64,000 nt of DNA from Augochlora pura (GCF_028453695.1 NC_135776.1:4836001-4900000); one strand, 5' to 3'; shown: positions 35,395 to 49,663, counted from the first letter of the stretch. Made by a program: numbers and translations. The notes: generated by a model not told the origin, from the sequence alone.

Positions 35395-36950
35395 TTAATC
35401 TATGTTCATCCCAGCTGCTGATCGTTATTGTAAATGTTGATTGGGCAATTGCGACGGAATTGCCGCTTCCCACGGCCCCCTCGATATATAAATACGCGGG
35501 TTGCCCAGAAAAACCGGCCAATAACGTCGGCGCTCAATTATTCTTGCGGATCGATCTGTGAATTATCTAATTCGTTTAATTGAGCCATTGCCTTAATCGC
35601 CCTTATTTGCCCGCCCGATAACAGGCATCGCCGACTGGCACCAACGACACCGTACACGTCTCGACGGCAATTCCCTAATTTCGTTCGCTGTCTCGGAACG
35701 AGAACACATCGCTTTACGCGAGCCTTTAATTAGTCGATTCGTTTGGAATTTTCAAATGCGGTGGGGGATATACGTTGCATTCGTATCGTAATGAATTTAG
35801 CGATCGATGACCGTTCGTTCGGCGATGTTATCATTCGTTGAGTCATTCATTGATACGTTATATTATAATTGTTCGATTAGGTTGATGATTGAATAAGCGA
35901 AGATTAATTAATTAGGGTAACATTATTTTCAATGTTATATAGGTATTTAGGTGAATTTATTTGCGAGATAAAAGCGACGCAGATAGTCGCAGTAATTGGA
36001 AGAAATAAAAGCGAAGTAGAAAATTATTTTTTCTTTTAATAATATTAATAAACCGTGGTTAATATATTATGATATAGCAGTTTATGTTATACTGTATTTT
36101 ATGTATGTATTTCTATCATAGAGTCAGTAATAATTTATACTTGATTTTAGGAAAATTACGGTGAGAGAAAAATGTCTCTCGTAGATTAAAAAATTTCTTG
36201 TTATGGAATTGGGATACAAATATTTTTAAAATATATTTATATACATTATAATATTAATACTCCAAGATTTTCAATTACTCCCACCCAATGCTACTATTTC
36301 AAACTCGTCACTCACAGACTCCCTACCCAACGACTCCCATATCAAACTGTATCACCAGCAACCACTGTCAATTAAATCCCTCGCCGCTGGAAATTCGCCA
36401 TTCGCCCGAATTTCACGGGCGCACTGTTCTCGGGCCGCGGTGGGCCGTCGAACGGTCGCGTGGCCGTCGCGTTTCCGGCCGGTCGGAAATTTGTCGCAGA
36501 CCGGCCATTACCCGGGACACAATTAAAGCCAATAATTCACGGCGCGGCCGGTCTCGGGTATGGACGAGGCACGAGTCGAATCAATGGGGACCGTGTCCAC
36601 GCTCCAGATTTTCGAGTGTGTTGTCCGTTCGTCCCCTCTTCCCCCGGTCCGCGAACCGAGCGAAGACACGAAGGCGGCACACAGACAACCGGAGGTAACA
36701 ATAATGGCCACTGACCATCGGCCATCCCTGAATATTCCGGACCCAGGGCCGATGATTCAATCCGACAATGGCCTGTTCCGCGCCGGACAATGCTCTCTGG
36801 TCAAATGCACTATCGACGGGGTGGGGGGTGCGTGGTTGCAAAATAGGGGCGCTTCGCGGACCCTTCTCTCCTACACTCGGGAGTCGAAAGCGTGGGTGCG
36901 GCACTGAAACGGTCTTTCACGTTGTAGATACGCGTATTTTCCATCGACCG

Positions 36951-36975
36951 ACTCTCTCTCTCTCTCTTCTCTCTT
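36951..36975. repeat. CT microsatellite
   Basis: Short CT run with one TT interruption. Confidence 0.85.
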
Positions 36976-37379
36976 TTCGAAAATTTGCTCGATTCTGTTC
37001 GAATGGGAACCGGCGATACAGAGGGCATGCGGGTGATGGCTTTTCAGCTGTCTTCTGGAACGCTGTACTCGGATGGGAGTCGTTTGGCGAAATGTTCACT
37101 TAAATGATTGTTTAAGGTATATATGGAATACGTAAGAATAGCGGGTTAATTCTTAATTTAATTCTATAGTTTTCGAGTATTCGCATTGTTAAGATACATT
37201 GATGAGTTCAGTATAGATATGAGATTAGTATATGTGTTACTTGAGGTAAATGTTACAATGATACTATTTAAAAAGCAGAATAAATATCTCATTGTCACTT
37301 TTATAAGTTGATGTAAAACAGCTGCTTTTTGGTAAATGTAGTGTGAAATTAAAAATCATTTATTATCAGCACGAGTAAA

Positions 37380-37530
37380 TTCTAATTCAGATGAATTTCT
37401 TATTGGAATAAATTCCAATTCGATGAGTTTATATTTTGAATAGAATTCTATTTGAATAAAATCAAGGAATTTTTATTGGAATAAAATCTAACTCCAATAA
37501 ATTTTCATTCAGACAATTTCTTATTCCCTT
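37380..37530. repeat. AT-rich tandem repeat around attggaataaa
   Basis: Several loose copies of ttattggaataaattccaat-like units. Confidence 0.55.
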
Positions 37531-38439
37531 AGACATTTACTGGACAGGGTCGAACAAAGTTTTATCCCTCAGCATTTACCTCCTACTTTTCATCTGAATA
37601 AATTATTGCCCTTTTTTGATCAAAAGAAGATGCCTTGATCCAATCATTCAGCTTATTATACTCTAAGGAACAGCAATGCGTGACTGAAAAATATTGCAAT
37701 ATTTATCTCAATTTTTCAATATTGTTATCAACCACCTAACATTAAAATTCTCGCATTAAAGTTATCGCATGGAAGCCGTCGTCGACGTAGTCCAAGTATC
37801 CTAACGGACACGTTATCCCGTCCCGTCCACAAAGCGTCTTTTAATGAGTCCATAACGCTACCTGAGGGCTGGGTCCGAAGCGATCCTGCCGATTCGGAAG
37901 CGGTCGGCAGCCGGTCCGATCGATGAGTTTCTTGGACATGCTAATGCGAGGGACGCTCTTACACAGGACTTTTCCCTAAGACTCTCATTACTGTCGGGCC
38001 CACGTTCACGATACGTGCCCGAGACACGCCGACTGCATGAACGCGAAACGCTCCCCATTGTCCGCGTCCCGCAAAAAGTGCATTTACATGTCTATGCCCA
38101 GCGATCGGCCAGCCGAGGAAGGTGTGCGGAACGGTTCAGGTAGACCTGACTAAATTTCGGAATCCTTTAATATTCGTTGGCGGCGTGGCCGCTTTGAAAC
38201 ACCGGCGAGAGAAGCCTCCCACGTAATTGCGGCACTTCCTGCCGGACCGTGGAAATCGGGAAAGAACACCGACCAGACACGCGGTCGTTAATTATCTTAC
38301 CGGCGATTCGTTGCCTGGGTGTCGTCACCTTTCCACGAACTTTTTCGATCCCCTCCGATGCACCAACTTATTAATCCCCCCCCCATGACGCGAGCGTAGT
38401 TGCCGGAGGATTTTATGCACTTAGAGACTTTTTAAAAAT

Positions 38440-38860
38440 ATTAGACCTTTTAGGAAATTGTGAGTTTGATCTCCTACATTAATTATTTAAAAAAGGAGAT
38501 TAGAATTTATTGTATTTTATTTTGTCGTGATAAGAGTATAGAATTTTTATTCTGATTTAATATTCTAGTATGTTCTCTTGCACTTAATGACTATATTTAT
38601 TATTTAAGTAAGAAGATTATTTTTTATTTTACTTCAGCTTGAAGCAGCTAAGATAGATCATTTTTATATTTATTTAATAGTCTAGTATATATTCTCGCCA
38701 AATCGACACTTTAATACAGTGAACACATAAATTCTTCAACAACGGAAATTAATTCTTATATTACTCTAATTTATCACAAACGAGATAGATAATTTTTATT
38801 TTTATTTAATGCTCCAGTATGCGTTCTCGCAAAGTTGTCAATTTAATTCAATCACCGCAT
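38440..38860. repeat. Degenerate tandem repeat, about three copies of 115-135 bp
   Basis: The phrase ttaatattctagtatgttctc recurs in altered form near 38558, 38674 and 38807, each followed by a run resembling ctcgcaaagt and then AT-rich spacer. Confidence 0.6.
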
Positions 38861-39818
38861 TAATTATTTTTATAGAAAATAATCGACCATACCACAGTAA
38901 AATTCTCAAAAATCGTCTCTCAAATTAAGCGAAGAAAATACAATAAAAGTAAAGAAAACCAACTAAAAAATTAACCAATTTCTAAATCATTTGCACAACC
39001 AAAAATCAGCAGTATTTCTATTCTCAAACACTATCACTTTATCTCGATCATTATACCGACTATTCTAATAAAATTCAAAGATGTTCCACAGTGCACATCG
39101 TAATCTTCGCATAAATCATTTCCACAGAGCCGTTTGATGGACGCCGCTGCAGACGATCTCTCAAAGACCGCGAAGATCGATCCCAGATCGAGGCTTATGT
39201 AAATCCTCCTCCGTATAATTAGAAATGCTCGACCGTTTGAAGGAAAAAAGGGAAACGCTCGGCTGTGCCGATGCCGAAAGATAGAAAAGTGGGGCGGCTG
39301 TAGGCGAGACGATAAATCAGATAGGTGGCGGCAGCTGGTGCCCGGGAAATTGACCGGCCATTGTATCGGGACGTGTTATTTTGGAAAATCATCTACCGGC
39401 TCTTTGCCTGCTAATTTCGGTGGGCCTTGTGCCCGAAATGAGCGCCTCTACTTCCTGGGTACGCGGACGACGCTGCCCGTGGCGAACCCTCGGGCATATG
39501 GAATGCGGTTATGGTCGTCGTGCCTATCGGGTTTCCTCGGAGCGCCTGGGCCTTCTTGCCCCCGTTAATTGCTCCCGGTTTCCCTCTTCCGGAAATACTT
39601 CTCGCTCATTATCCCTGCCGTTCGAAAATTTTCTTATCTGCGCAGCAGATTTTCGATAGACGTCGTAGTCTTCGTGGACGCTTTCGAATAGATTACATGG
39701 GAAACGCATCAGTTATTATGTGTTAGTGAACAGTTGGGTTTTGGCGTGGTTGTGAAGTAGTGGATAGTGTAGAATGCAAATGGATTTAATGGATTTAATG
39801 CGAATTTTGAAGCGTATA

Positions 39819-39970
39819 ATAGAAAATAGATATAATATAGAATAGAAAATAGATATAACATATCATAGAAAATAAATATAATTTAAAATAGAATAATAGA
39901 ATAGAATAATAGAATAATAGAAAATAAATGCAACATAAATATAGAGAAAAATATATAGAGAGATATAGAT
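39819..39970. repeat. AT-rich tandem repeat (agaaaatagatataac type)
   Basis: Repeated tagaaaatagatataa and tagaataa units in a row. Confidence 0.75.
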
Positions 39971-40528
39971 ATATCATCTAGTATAGGAAATATAAATCCA
40001 GCACGTGCTTTTTAATTGAAGGCTGGGATAAAAAAAATTTTTTAAAAGTATAAACTATCTTGTGTCAAAAAGACAAATTTAATGCTAAGTAAAAATGCCT
40101 AAATAGCAATTCAGAAAAACTACAATTATATCTCCTTATATCACCAATTATCGAAGAAGAAAAAGTTAAAGAAGAATAAAAAGTGACAAACTGAAAGAAA
40201 TAGTCCAACCTTGAAGCACCAGAAAACGATTTAAAAGATCTATCTTCTTCATAATAAGATAAAAAATTACATCATTTTTGCGTGCTTACAAAATGCGCCA
40301 TAAAACATAGAAAACCTTCGAGTCTAAGTCCAAGGCATAGACTGTCATCTTATTTACTCTCGTCATAAAAATATCCTAAAAATGACAATCTCCTTCATAA
40401 ATTCTAACAGCTCCTGCAGATCGTTATGAAGCGAGATTCTCTTTCTGCGTGCACAAAGGGAGGCTAATATAGGCCATAAACCAATTAGCCGGAAAGATTT
40501 CAACAAAGAGGCAATTTCTAGAACGGAG

Positions 40529-40560
40529 TCTCTCTCTCCCTCTCTTTCGCTCTCTCTCTC
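40529..40560. repeat. CT-rich microsatellite
   Basis: CT tract interrupted by CCC and TTCG. Confidence 0.9.
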
Positions 40561-42799
40561 GTTCAGTTTCACAGTTTCGCTTCGAAAGTGGCGGAGGGCG
40601 CTGGTAGAAAAACATTTTCCATCGCGATTCTCTCATTGTCCCAAAACCCGGAGGGGTCAAGCGAGCTTTTAGGGTGCAACGGACTGCGTTATTGTGTAAC
40701 GGCATCGTTCGTCTGTCGCTGTTGCTGCTGGCCGGCTCCTGTCTGCTGCAGGTCGGCCGGGGGTCAGAGGGCAGATTTTCGGGGTGGTTTATGCCCTTAT
40801 TATGACATAAGTACGCGAAGGGTCACGTTTCGCTTTCCGTGTTTCTGCTGAAACAGAATCTCGATCGATCACTGTAACTTTGATGCTAATTTTGAACGGG
40901 GCACGGATCTCGTCGATCTCCATTATATAATTAATACTTCGTTATTTATTATGTTAGATATTTTAGTTTTTCGTAGACGTTCTCTATTTACATATTTAGT
41001 ATTTGATAGAGAAGTATTTGCTTGTAAGAATCGGGGAAAACAATATTTAGAAAATATATATATTTTAAGAGAGGATGCAATAATTTTTTTATAGCAATGC
41101 ATATTTAATGAACATTGAAAGTACTATTTAAAAATGAGGAGATAGTGAAGAGATTCTAAGAAATTATGTAGAAAATATTTTTCTTAATACAACAGAATAA
41201 GGAATGTCACAGAAACGTATATACTGTTATAGTGATGCAACGATGCGCCAACTTAATCTTTAAAATCTTAATCTTTAAAAAAATCGCTAAAAAACATATA
41301 TATTTTCTTTTAATCCATCCGCTATTTTCTATTATATTTCACCCATAAATTATTACCCTAAATGCACAGGAATACCAACATGAAAATGCTAGTATAACAA
41401 TCGAATCAAAGTACCAATTTTACAATACAAATGTCGATGAAATGTTACAGTACGAATAAACCGCCACGGAGAACGAAATCGAAGACGAGCTTTCCGCATT
41501 TCCTCAGAAGAATGCAGATCCCGGAAGATTCCGAGTTTAAGGCAGCTCTAGCAGGGAGCGACAGGTGTCGTAGTTTTGAAAATCCAATAATTTCGAGCCA
41601 GGAACGAAGTTGTTTCCCCAATTGGCAAACTTCGCCACGCAGTCCTGCTGACCAATGGCCATCTGTCGGGCTGGCTGGTCCACCCCCTCACCCTTTTCTC
41701 CTCTTGACGAGCCGACCCCTCGGTCAGCACGCTCCAGCTTACATTTCCAATCAATAACCGATTGAACAACCCCCTCGCAACCCCCATCTGCTCAACGGGG
41801 CTGCATTCCTACGAGCGAACGGCCAAACAATCTCGCGTTCCTAACGTTGCTTCCCTTCTTATCTTCTCGCGAAAACTGCTCGCATAATCCGGACAGTCGT
41901 TTTCCAAATAGGATCGAAATACTTCTAATTTGTTCTTCATTCGTTTCTTAATGCATTTTTAATATTATTAACTTTTCAATTCAATTTCGATTGAGCTGAT
42001 ACAGTTTTTAAATTGTGTTAAATAGGGTACCAGGCATGGTTTGTATTTTCATTATTATACATATATTTGATTTTTATACTGTGCTTGGCTTAATTTTTAT
42101 TTTATGTATAGGTTCTATACTTATTCTATACATGAGTTCTATATACAGCTATGTGCGTCGATAGTCAACGCCAGCTACAAAACGCAGACTTATTTCTTAA
42201 ATAATAATTAAAAATTGTAATACAACAAGAAATGTCTTTATAATTTCTTCAGAAAATCGAACCATTTGTATGCTATAAAAACATTATTTAATGCAACTAT
42301 AAATAATCCATTTAAAATTATGTCATCTACAAATATCCAATTTCTTGACCATACTAATAACCATACTAATATTTAACTAATACATGACAAATACACAACC
42401 AGTATCATTTAATAATTATTTCGGAGCCTACAGTAAACTAACAGATTACTGAAATTATAGTTATTCTGTCGATATCATATGAAACTTATTAAAATATTCT
42501 CGCCCAGAATTCTCCGCGGCATCGTTATCGCGAGAAGACACAAAGGGGCAAAGTTCGTGAAAGGAGATCATCCGCCAAATTTCCCGACAGGCCCCTGTCC
42601 ATGTCGATAGCCCCGCGCGCGATCGTAGGCACGTATCCCCGAACCGTCCGATCGAGACGAATTCATGGTGAAGTACGTGTGCGACGATGGTGTCCGAGCA
42701 ACGTATGTGTGCCTGGGTATCCAGGGTCGGAGGTTAAGCGGCGTGATTGAGTCTTGCTTACAAGGAGCCGCCCTTCGTTTCTCCCTCTCCCCACTCTGC

Positions 42800-42847
42800 C
42801 TCTCTCTCTCTCTCATTCTCTCTCTCTCTCATTCTCTCTCTCTCTCC
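42800..42847. repeat. CT-rich microsatellite
   Basis: 48 bp of CT with two ATT interruptions. Confidence 0.93.
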
Positions 42848-43659
42848 CGGGTCTCCTACCTTCTACGTGGGGAAGGAAACCATAATGCAATTTAAGCCAT
42901 AATACTTGACTTTAAATTGAAAAGATTGCCCGGGGGATGCGAGGGAGCCGGAGAGCTGACTATCGCAGCGGCCACGGAGGCGGTGGTTGCTCGCTATAGC
43001 ACGGTTCCGGCCTCCCATTGGCCGCGATCGTTCCCCCCGTGCGTTCACGCGCTGATATCCACGGGAAAACGCGCGGGACGCTGCGACGTCCAGGTCGAGC
43101 CAGGGGTTTCCGCTCTTCGGAAACGATCGGCGGAGTTGATATGCCGCCTACAACCGCGTTAAGTACCCGGCGACCTCTGATACCGATTAGCCGGAATAGC
43201 TACCTTCGACGGCGATCTCTAGACTTTCCTGTTTCTCTATGCCGCCACATCTACGCGATCGCTCGTGGATCCTCGCGTCCGTGGATTCTAGGATCGACCT
43301 TTTTTCCATGAACTGTTTAACAGCAATTGACCTTTGTTGCTTATATATTTATATAATTCATTACTTATTATATAATTCGTGTAACTTGTTCTCTCGGTGC
43401 ATGTTTGCTGACGAGGTTTCAAGTATTTTGGAGTAATGTAGGATGTATGTAATGGAGTATTTTCAGATGATTTTGTGAAGAAGGTAGGGTGAAGGGTGCC
43501 CTTTGAGGGATAAGGTGGTCTGAATAGCATTGTGATGATTTTATTTATCGGTGAGGATTTAATGTGACTTAGGGGGTTGGTCAAGGTGGTTATATTGTAG
43601 GGTTATTCGCAAATATTAGTGAAAGATTTTAGCTGATCTTAGATAGTATTCTAGGTATC

Positions 43660-44030
43660 TTTTTAACGATGTGTTCATCAAGGTCCTGTCATAGGTACTG
43701 TTTTAACAGTGTAATTATTAAGGCCCTGTAATAGGTACCAGCACAACAGTATAATCATTAAGGTCCTATCAAAGCTACCATATCAACGGTATAATTTTTT
43801 TAAGACCTTGTCCATCAAGGTCTGTGGGGTTGTGACCCCTGACAAGTGTCCATAGACCCCATTTAACAGTATGGATATTAAGAATCCACCGCAAGCACCA
43901 TTTTAACATTACAATTATCAACATTCTATCGCAGATACCATTTTAACAAAATAATGACCAAAGGTCCTATCAAAAGCACAATTATACAATGCATGCTCCA
44001 CGGTCCAATCACAGGCACCTATCGCGAAGG
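43660..44030. repeat. Degenerate tandem repeat, unit about 40 bp
   Basis: Around seven units of the type aaggtcctatcanaggtacc followed by attttaacagtataatnatt. The right edge merges into GC-rich sequence near 44030. Confidence 0.75.
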
Positions 44031-44335
44031 TCCGATACCATTCGCCAGTGTGGTCCGACAGCACAACTTCACCGTCCAGGTGATCCCCGCGCTGATTGCA
44101 GCGTCCGCTATCGACCTGCCAGGGCAATCGTCGTCACTCATGCTCGATGCAGCTGAGGATCATCCCAGCGAGTAATAATGTCGAAATTACGAAAGAGAGA
44201 GTAGTATTTATACGAGCACGGTATATCGCGGCGCGCTGTAACTGCGGCGTTATGCGGGGCTCACCTGTAATACATAATATCCACGAGGTGCGAGCACACA
44301 GGTATCGGGCGAGAGGAGAGAGCCGGCTGTCGGAC

Positions 44336-44355
44336 GGCGCGGCGCGGCGCGGCGC
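44336..44355. repeat. (GGCGC)4 pentanucleotide repeat
   Basis: Four perfect GGCGC copies in a CpG-rich block. Confidence 0.95.
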
Positions 44356-45109
44356 GAGCATATACGCGTGCACTTTTCACACGAATGAATGAAACGACCC
44401 AGCCCAACGCAGCGCGCGGACCTTGAACTTGCTCGGCCGGGAAAAAAGGCTATCCTCTCTAGCCGCCTCTCGCGGCTGTAATAACGCGTTCCGCAGCGCT
44501 GTCTGTAAGCGCTGTGTAACAGATACCTTGGGTGGTGCATCGTCTTCTTCTTCTTCATCTCTTTCCATCTCTTTCTGAAGATAGAGAGAGAGAGGGGGAG
44601 AGGATTTTCCCTTTTCTCCCCAGTATTACGTTATCGCGGCCCCGGACCCGTGAGCCGCGTGCATTTATCACGTCGCGCGGGGCAGATCACGATAACCATC
44701 GATAATTTTCATAGATCACCGCGAACGCGGCGGCCCTAAGCGCGGCGAACAATGTGGTTAATTGCGCGATAACGAGCTTGCGAATCGAGCAACGTTCGTT
44801 TAACCCTGCAATCTTTGAAACTGAACGCTTTAACCCTGCGATGTTTAAGGAATTAAACCGCTCGAGGCCTGATCAAGGACCATTTTCTCTGTGGAAGACG
44901 AAGTGCTGGAAATATTCTTTTTCTGGGGAGCAATATTATTTGATAAGTTTCAGATAAGATGACTTTAGCTTTCATCTGGGGAAGATTAAATTGGGCTGGC
45001 ATTTGACCCTTTCCCAGTTTTCAAGGCTGAGTAAATATGATGATGGGAGTATATGGGAGTTTGTTAGTTGAAGATGACTTCACTGAATAAAGATGAATTT
45101 AATGTATGA

Positions 45110-45545
45110 ACTTGGAAAGACTGAAGAAGGCTGAAGAATTCACTTGAAATTGAAGAATTCAACGATAATTGAAGAATTCGATTAAAGCTGAAGAACTTAA
45201 TAGAACACGAGAAATTTGACTGAAGCTAAAGAACTCGAATAAATCTGAAAAATTCAAGTAAACTTGAAGAACTCGAATAAATCTGAAAAATTCGAATAAA
45301 ATTGAAGAACTCGAATAAATCTGGAAAATTCGAATAAAATTGAAGAACTCGAATAAATCTGAAAAATTCGAATAAAACTGAAGAACTCGAATAAATCTGA
45401 AAAATTCGAATAAAATTGAAGAACTCGAATAAATCTGAAAAATTCGATTAAAATCGAAGAACTCGAATAAATCTGAAAAATTCGAATAAATCTGAAGAAT
45501 TCAAACAAAACTGAAGAATTCGACCAAAGCCAAAAAATTCTTCCA
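45110..45545. repeat. 38-bp tandem array with degenerate flanks
   Basis: gaagaactcgaataaatctg recurs at 38-bp steps from 45266 (six copies), alternating with aaaaattcgaataaaattg. Outer parts show shorter, decayed units. An apparent minus-strand repeat protein here is only the repeat in translation. Confidence 0.85.
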
Positions 45546-46133
45546 AATTGACCTAATAAAGCCAAAGTCACCGACTTGCTAAAAAATCAGAGCAAGCCTA
45601 AAGAACCTATCAAACCTAAAGAATCCAACAAACCTGAACACCCATGGCCACATTGTGCGCCATCGATCCTGCAAGCCCATAGTGGCACTGTAGCTCAGGA
45701 CGGTCGCCTATCACCGGTATCGATCCCGCGACGTTCCGATCAAAGAAAGAGAAGCTCGAACATTGATCGAGCCGAGCGGAACAGCGAGAGGTTCGCGCGT
45801 TCGGTACCCGTGATCGCCGGACGTGGAAGCATCCTTATCGCTCGGCGTTCTTGCCGGGCAATCCTTAAGTAATATATTTCTCGGGGGTAATTGCAGGCAG
45901 CGATTTCGTGCGGCTCGTTCGAGATCCGGCAGATACGTCCTGGTGTGTGCCACGTGAGGGAGGGGGACGAGGATGTTGCACGTGCAAAGGCAGTACGTAG
46001 GGTATATACATATATATATATGTATGTACGTAGGGTATACGTAGGTACGGTAGGTTGCACGCGTAGGTAGGCACTTACGTGCCTATCCAACGTAGGTAGA
46101 CACTTGGGCTTTTAAACGGAGCGAGATGAGCCG

Positions 46134-46268
46134 GGGAAGCAACGGGAAGGAACGAGAAGAAATGAGAAAGATGGAGAAGGAAGGAGAAGGACGAAGAAAG
46201 AAGAAGAGGAGGCAGAGGAGGACGATGAAGAAAGAGGGCTCCAACAAGAGAAAGAGGAAGGGGAGAGA
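46134..46268. repeat. 135-bp polypurine tract
   Basis: Nearly uninterrupted A/G on the plus strand (gaagg, aagaag, gagg units). It yields a Leu/Ser/Phe-rich frame on the minus strand that is not a credible gene. Confidence 0.85.
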
Positions 46269-47339
46269 AGCCAGCACACTGATAGAGCGTAACTGACTTC
46301 TTGGCCGGTGCATATTACCGGGCTGTTAGAGGGCGGAGCCGGCTGATGAGTTAGCAACGTATTGACTTTATAATAATCACGTTAGCCGGTCCACCGTGAT
46401 CCCTCGGTATTACACGGTGGTTCGCGCGGATTCACGTACCGGGTGTTTCCGTCCAATCCGATCATCTTCCTTCGCAGGGATAATACAGGCACCGTCGTCG
46501 ATGCGCTCGCGATTTTTCTCAATCGTTTGCGCGAATGTCCCGCCGTTCCGAGCCGACCGGGATTTTTCTGCGCGGGGACCACGTCGGTAAATCGTCGAGG
46601 CGCGACGCGCAAAACCGTCGCCGCCGCCCCATAAATCAACGCTCGCGGAAAAGAAATCTTCGATATCTGCGAGAACACGCGGGACGCCGATCGAACCGCG
46701 GTCATTAATATTAACTTCGGCTCCGACCCGACCCGGTTATCGCGTAATCGCGTTACTCAATTAGGGAGGGCCCCGATCTTGGCCCGACAGTTCTTCTTCT
46801 TCTTCCACCGCTTCTTCTTCTTCTTCGCCGTGGACCGTCGAAGACCGATTGCGCTCGCCAGCGATTAGTCCGCGAGGATCCGCCGGGCCCCGACCAGTAT
46901 TGGTACGACGATATTAATTATTCGATCCAGGCTTATTTATTGGCTTTCCTTGCCTTTCTTTGCTCTCTCGCGACGCGGTGGTCTAATCCTGTTGGCGAGC
47001 CGCGGTTTCTTTGCCACGCGGTTGCGTTCTGCCCTAGGTTCGTTGAATTGTTAATAACATTTTTAGTGCCGTTCCCGGTAAACGACGATGGATAATGATC
47101 GTATGCGAGGCCGTTCGACGATAGTCCGACGATTTATAACGTAAACGAATTGGTCGGCTTTCATTTTTAATTATTATTTTGTTCAATAAATTTCAATTCA
47201 ATGTATTTCAATACTTTCCATGTTTCAATATATTTCAGTATATTTCATATTTCAATATGTCAATAAATCCGTCGCGAACTTGTTTAGAAAGTAGAAACAA
47301 GCAATCGAACGTAGAGTAATTGATCTCTTTCACTGCGAC

Positions 47340-47700
47340 GTTTCAAATCGATCATTTCTCGTGATCCACGTCACAGATCTTTATCAAACTAACCCACCTT
47401 GTAGAACAGGAAAAATGAGGGGCAGTTTAAGTCACCGTTTCGATGATGTCGAATACGTTCATGAATAACAGAGCTCTTAAGAAGCCATTGATTTCACGCA
47501 AAATAAATTGTCCTCCTTTTTACTGCATCTTAAAACGATCTTTCCTCGTAATATATATTATAGATCTTGATCAAACTGACGTGTCTTGTAAAACATGGGA
47601 AGTTAAGGCCAGTTTAAGTCATCGTTTCACTGATCGCGAATCGGTCGATAAACAGCACATATTTCTTTTAATTTTCCTCCATTGACTCATTGATAGCGTA
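47340..47700. repeat. Tandem repeat family C, locus 1 (period about 187 bp)
   Basis: Two copies. The marker cgatcatttctcg at 47349 recurs as cgatctttcctcg at 47536, each followed by agatctttatcaaact-like and agtttaagtca-like stretches. The same unit recurs at 52228. Confidence 0.8.
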
Positions 47701-49663
47701 TAAAATTGCAATAATTTTTATCTCGTAAATCGCGCAACCAATCAACTTTACCCTATTTTTATATCAACGAATGAAAGTCAAATTACTAAACCAACAATCT
47801 TTTTCAACAACAAATTCTTCCTAAAAATAGACCACACACCGAGTTCTTCCTAGAAGACCTCCACGACTCTGAATCATCAGTTCCGCGGATTTTCCGAGGT
47901 TTCTCTCGGCACCGGCACGAAATCGGCGCACAGGTGTACGCGTCGCAGGTAGTTACGTATTCACGGTCGTCCTAGGCATCCGAAATAGAGCAACGGAGAT
48001 CGTTCGGGCCAGTCATCGGCTGTAGTTTTTTTCAGTTAATGAACACGCGCGTCCCGCTCGCTTTCCCCGTGCTTTCTTTCGGTAATTGCATCGCCGATCG
48101 CGGTAAAAACGCAGCATCCTAGCGAAATAGAGTCATTACGCATGTACGGCCGCGATGCGGGCGAAATAACGGCTGCGTTAACCGCGGCAAGAAAATAATT
48201 GATCCTCCGCCACCGGTTTTTATTAGCCGCGCTATTAATACCCCGTTCGCGGCCGTCTTAATAGCTCTGGATAACGCGCGTTTCTTGCGTCGGTCTCTCT
48301 GCGGGCTAATCTGCATCTCCGCTCGACGCGGAACGCGTCGAACGCGGCGCAACGGTTCCCGAACCGAGCCAATCCCCCCCCGTTCGTTATCCGCGGAATT
48401 CGTCGGGGAAAAATCGTCCGCGATCGATTTCCCAGATCTTTTGCTCTCGCTGCCGGTGCGCGCTGTGCCGCGGGATTGCGAAACGAGCGGCGAACCACTT
48501 CCTCCGTGAGATTAGAGATCGGTCAGCGACTTTGAATAGGAAAATACGGGGATCGTGTCGATTTCAGACCGTTCCACAGCGCGAAGAGATTGTTATTACA
48601 GATTTCATTGCACCGCCGTTGCATAATTAATGCACCCGGTGCGCCGACTCGCTCGTAAACTTTGTTTCCAGTGTTAATGAAATTGAGATAGCGAGGTCTG
48701 CTGTTTCTTCATGTGTGGCAGAGATTTTAAGGGATTAATCAGCGATGTTTCAGCGTTTCGTTTTCAGAAACTTTTTTTTTCTGTGGAGCTGCTCGCTGGT
48801 TGCAAGGTAACATAGAAGTTAATAAAGAATTTTGAAATGATATCTTTCAATTGTTTATTAAGGTTGCTAATGCTCGTCAAATTGTCCCTCTTTTTCTAAT
48901 TTAAACAAACCATTGCTGCTTGTTATTACATATTTCGTAATTCTAAAAAAACATAGGACAGTTATGAATTTCTTCGATTTGCATTGGCACAAAATTTACA
49001 GAAAATAATATTGCCCTCGAAAACAAAATTATATCCGAGAAAATAAGATTTTAAGCGTCGTCTTCTTTATTAATTTCATTATTCCACCCGAACAATCGTA
49101 ACTAGAAAAATAACTTGAGAAATAAGTTAACAAATGAAAAGGAGACTGTACAGGTTCGTGCGCCATTGTTTAGTAATTCGTGGCACGTTTGGAAAGCATT
49201 TAATACGTCGAAGAAGAGGCGCAGATCGCGGGCACGGCGCGGACGCAAATTGCTTTCGTATCGCCCGGTACACACGGGGCCGTGTCCGTCGGAGCCGTGG
49301 TAACGGTCATCGTCGGAGTGCTGACCTCCAATCTCACCTCAATTTGCCTACACACCGCCATTTGCGTCAGCGGGAACGCCGGCGCGGCCTATCTAAAATT
49401 ATGATCTCAAAAAATCCCCACGGACGGCGTGGCGCTGTGCGATCGCGCGCGCCGGCACCGGCCACCCCCCGGACCCCCGCGCACGTCCCGCCGTCGTAAT
49501 CGATTAATTATGGTAAATCGCTCGTTATTATAAATTTTAGAGGTAATTGGTACCTTTTTGAGAACCCCGCCGGGACCATCGTGAACACACGGGACCTCGA
49601 CACGCCGTGGAATCGTCGATCACCGTGATCGATCCGCAGCTTTCGTCGTGACCTCGGCGTTTC

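Larger units (their letters stand above)
35395..45100. other. Giant intron segment 4
   Basis: GC-rich blocks at about 35400-35870, 36360-37080, 37760-38400, 39120-39720, 40420-40930, 41440-41900, 42500-43310 and 44000-44900. AT-rich spacers carry degenerate tandem repeats (37380-37530, 38440-38860, 39819-39970, 43660-44030). CT tracts lie at 36951, 40529 and 42800. A short plus-strand frame ending at 44175 looks GC3-rich but begins inside the tandem repeat. No gene was recognised. Confidence 0.6.

Noticed and set aside
44096..44140. Minus-strand ATG followed by SDDDCPG as a possible first exon
   Set aside because: The only nearby donor is weak and leaves the wrong phase for both known downstream exons.
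45240..45520. Regularly spaced repeats considered as a CRISPR array
   Set aside because: Units are directly adjacent with no unique spacers, in an insect intron; it is an ordinary tandem array.
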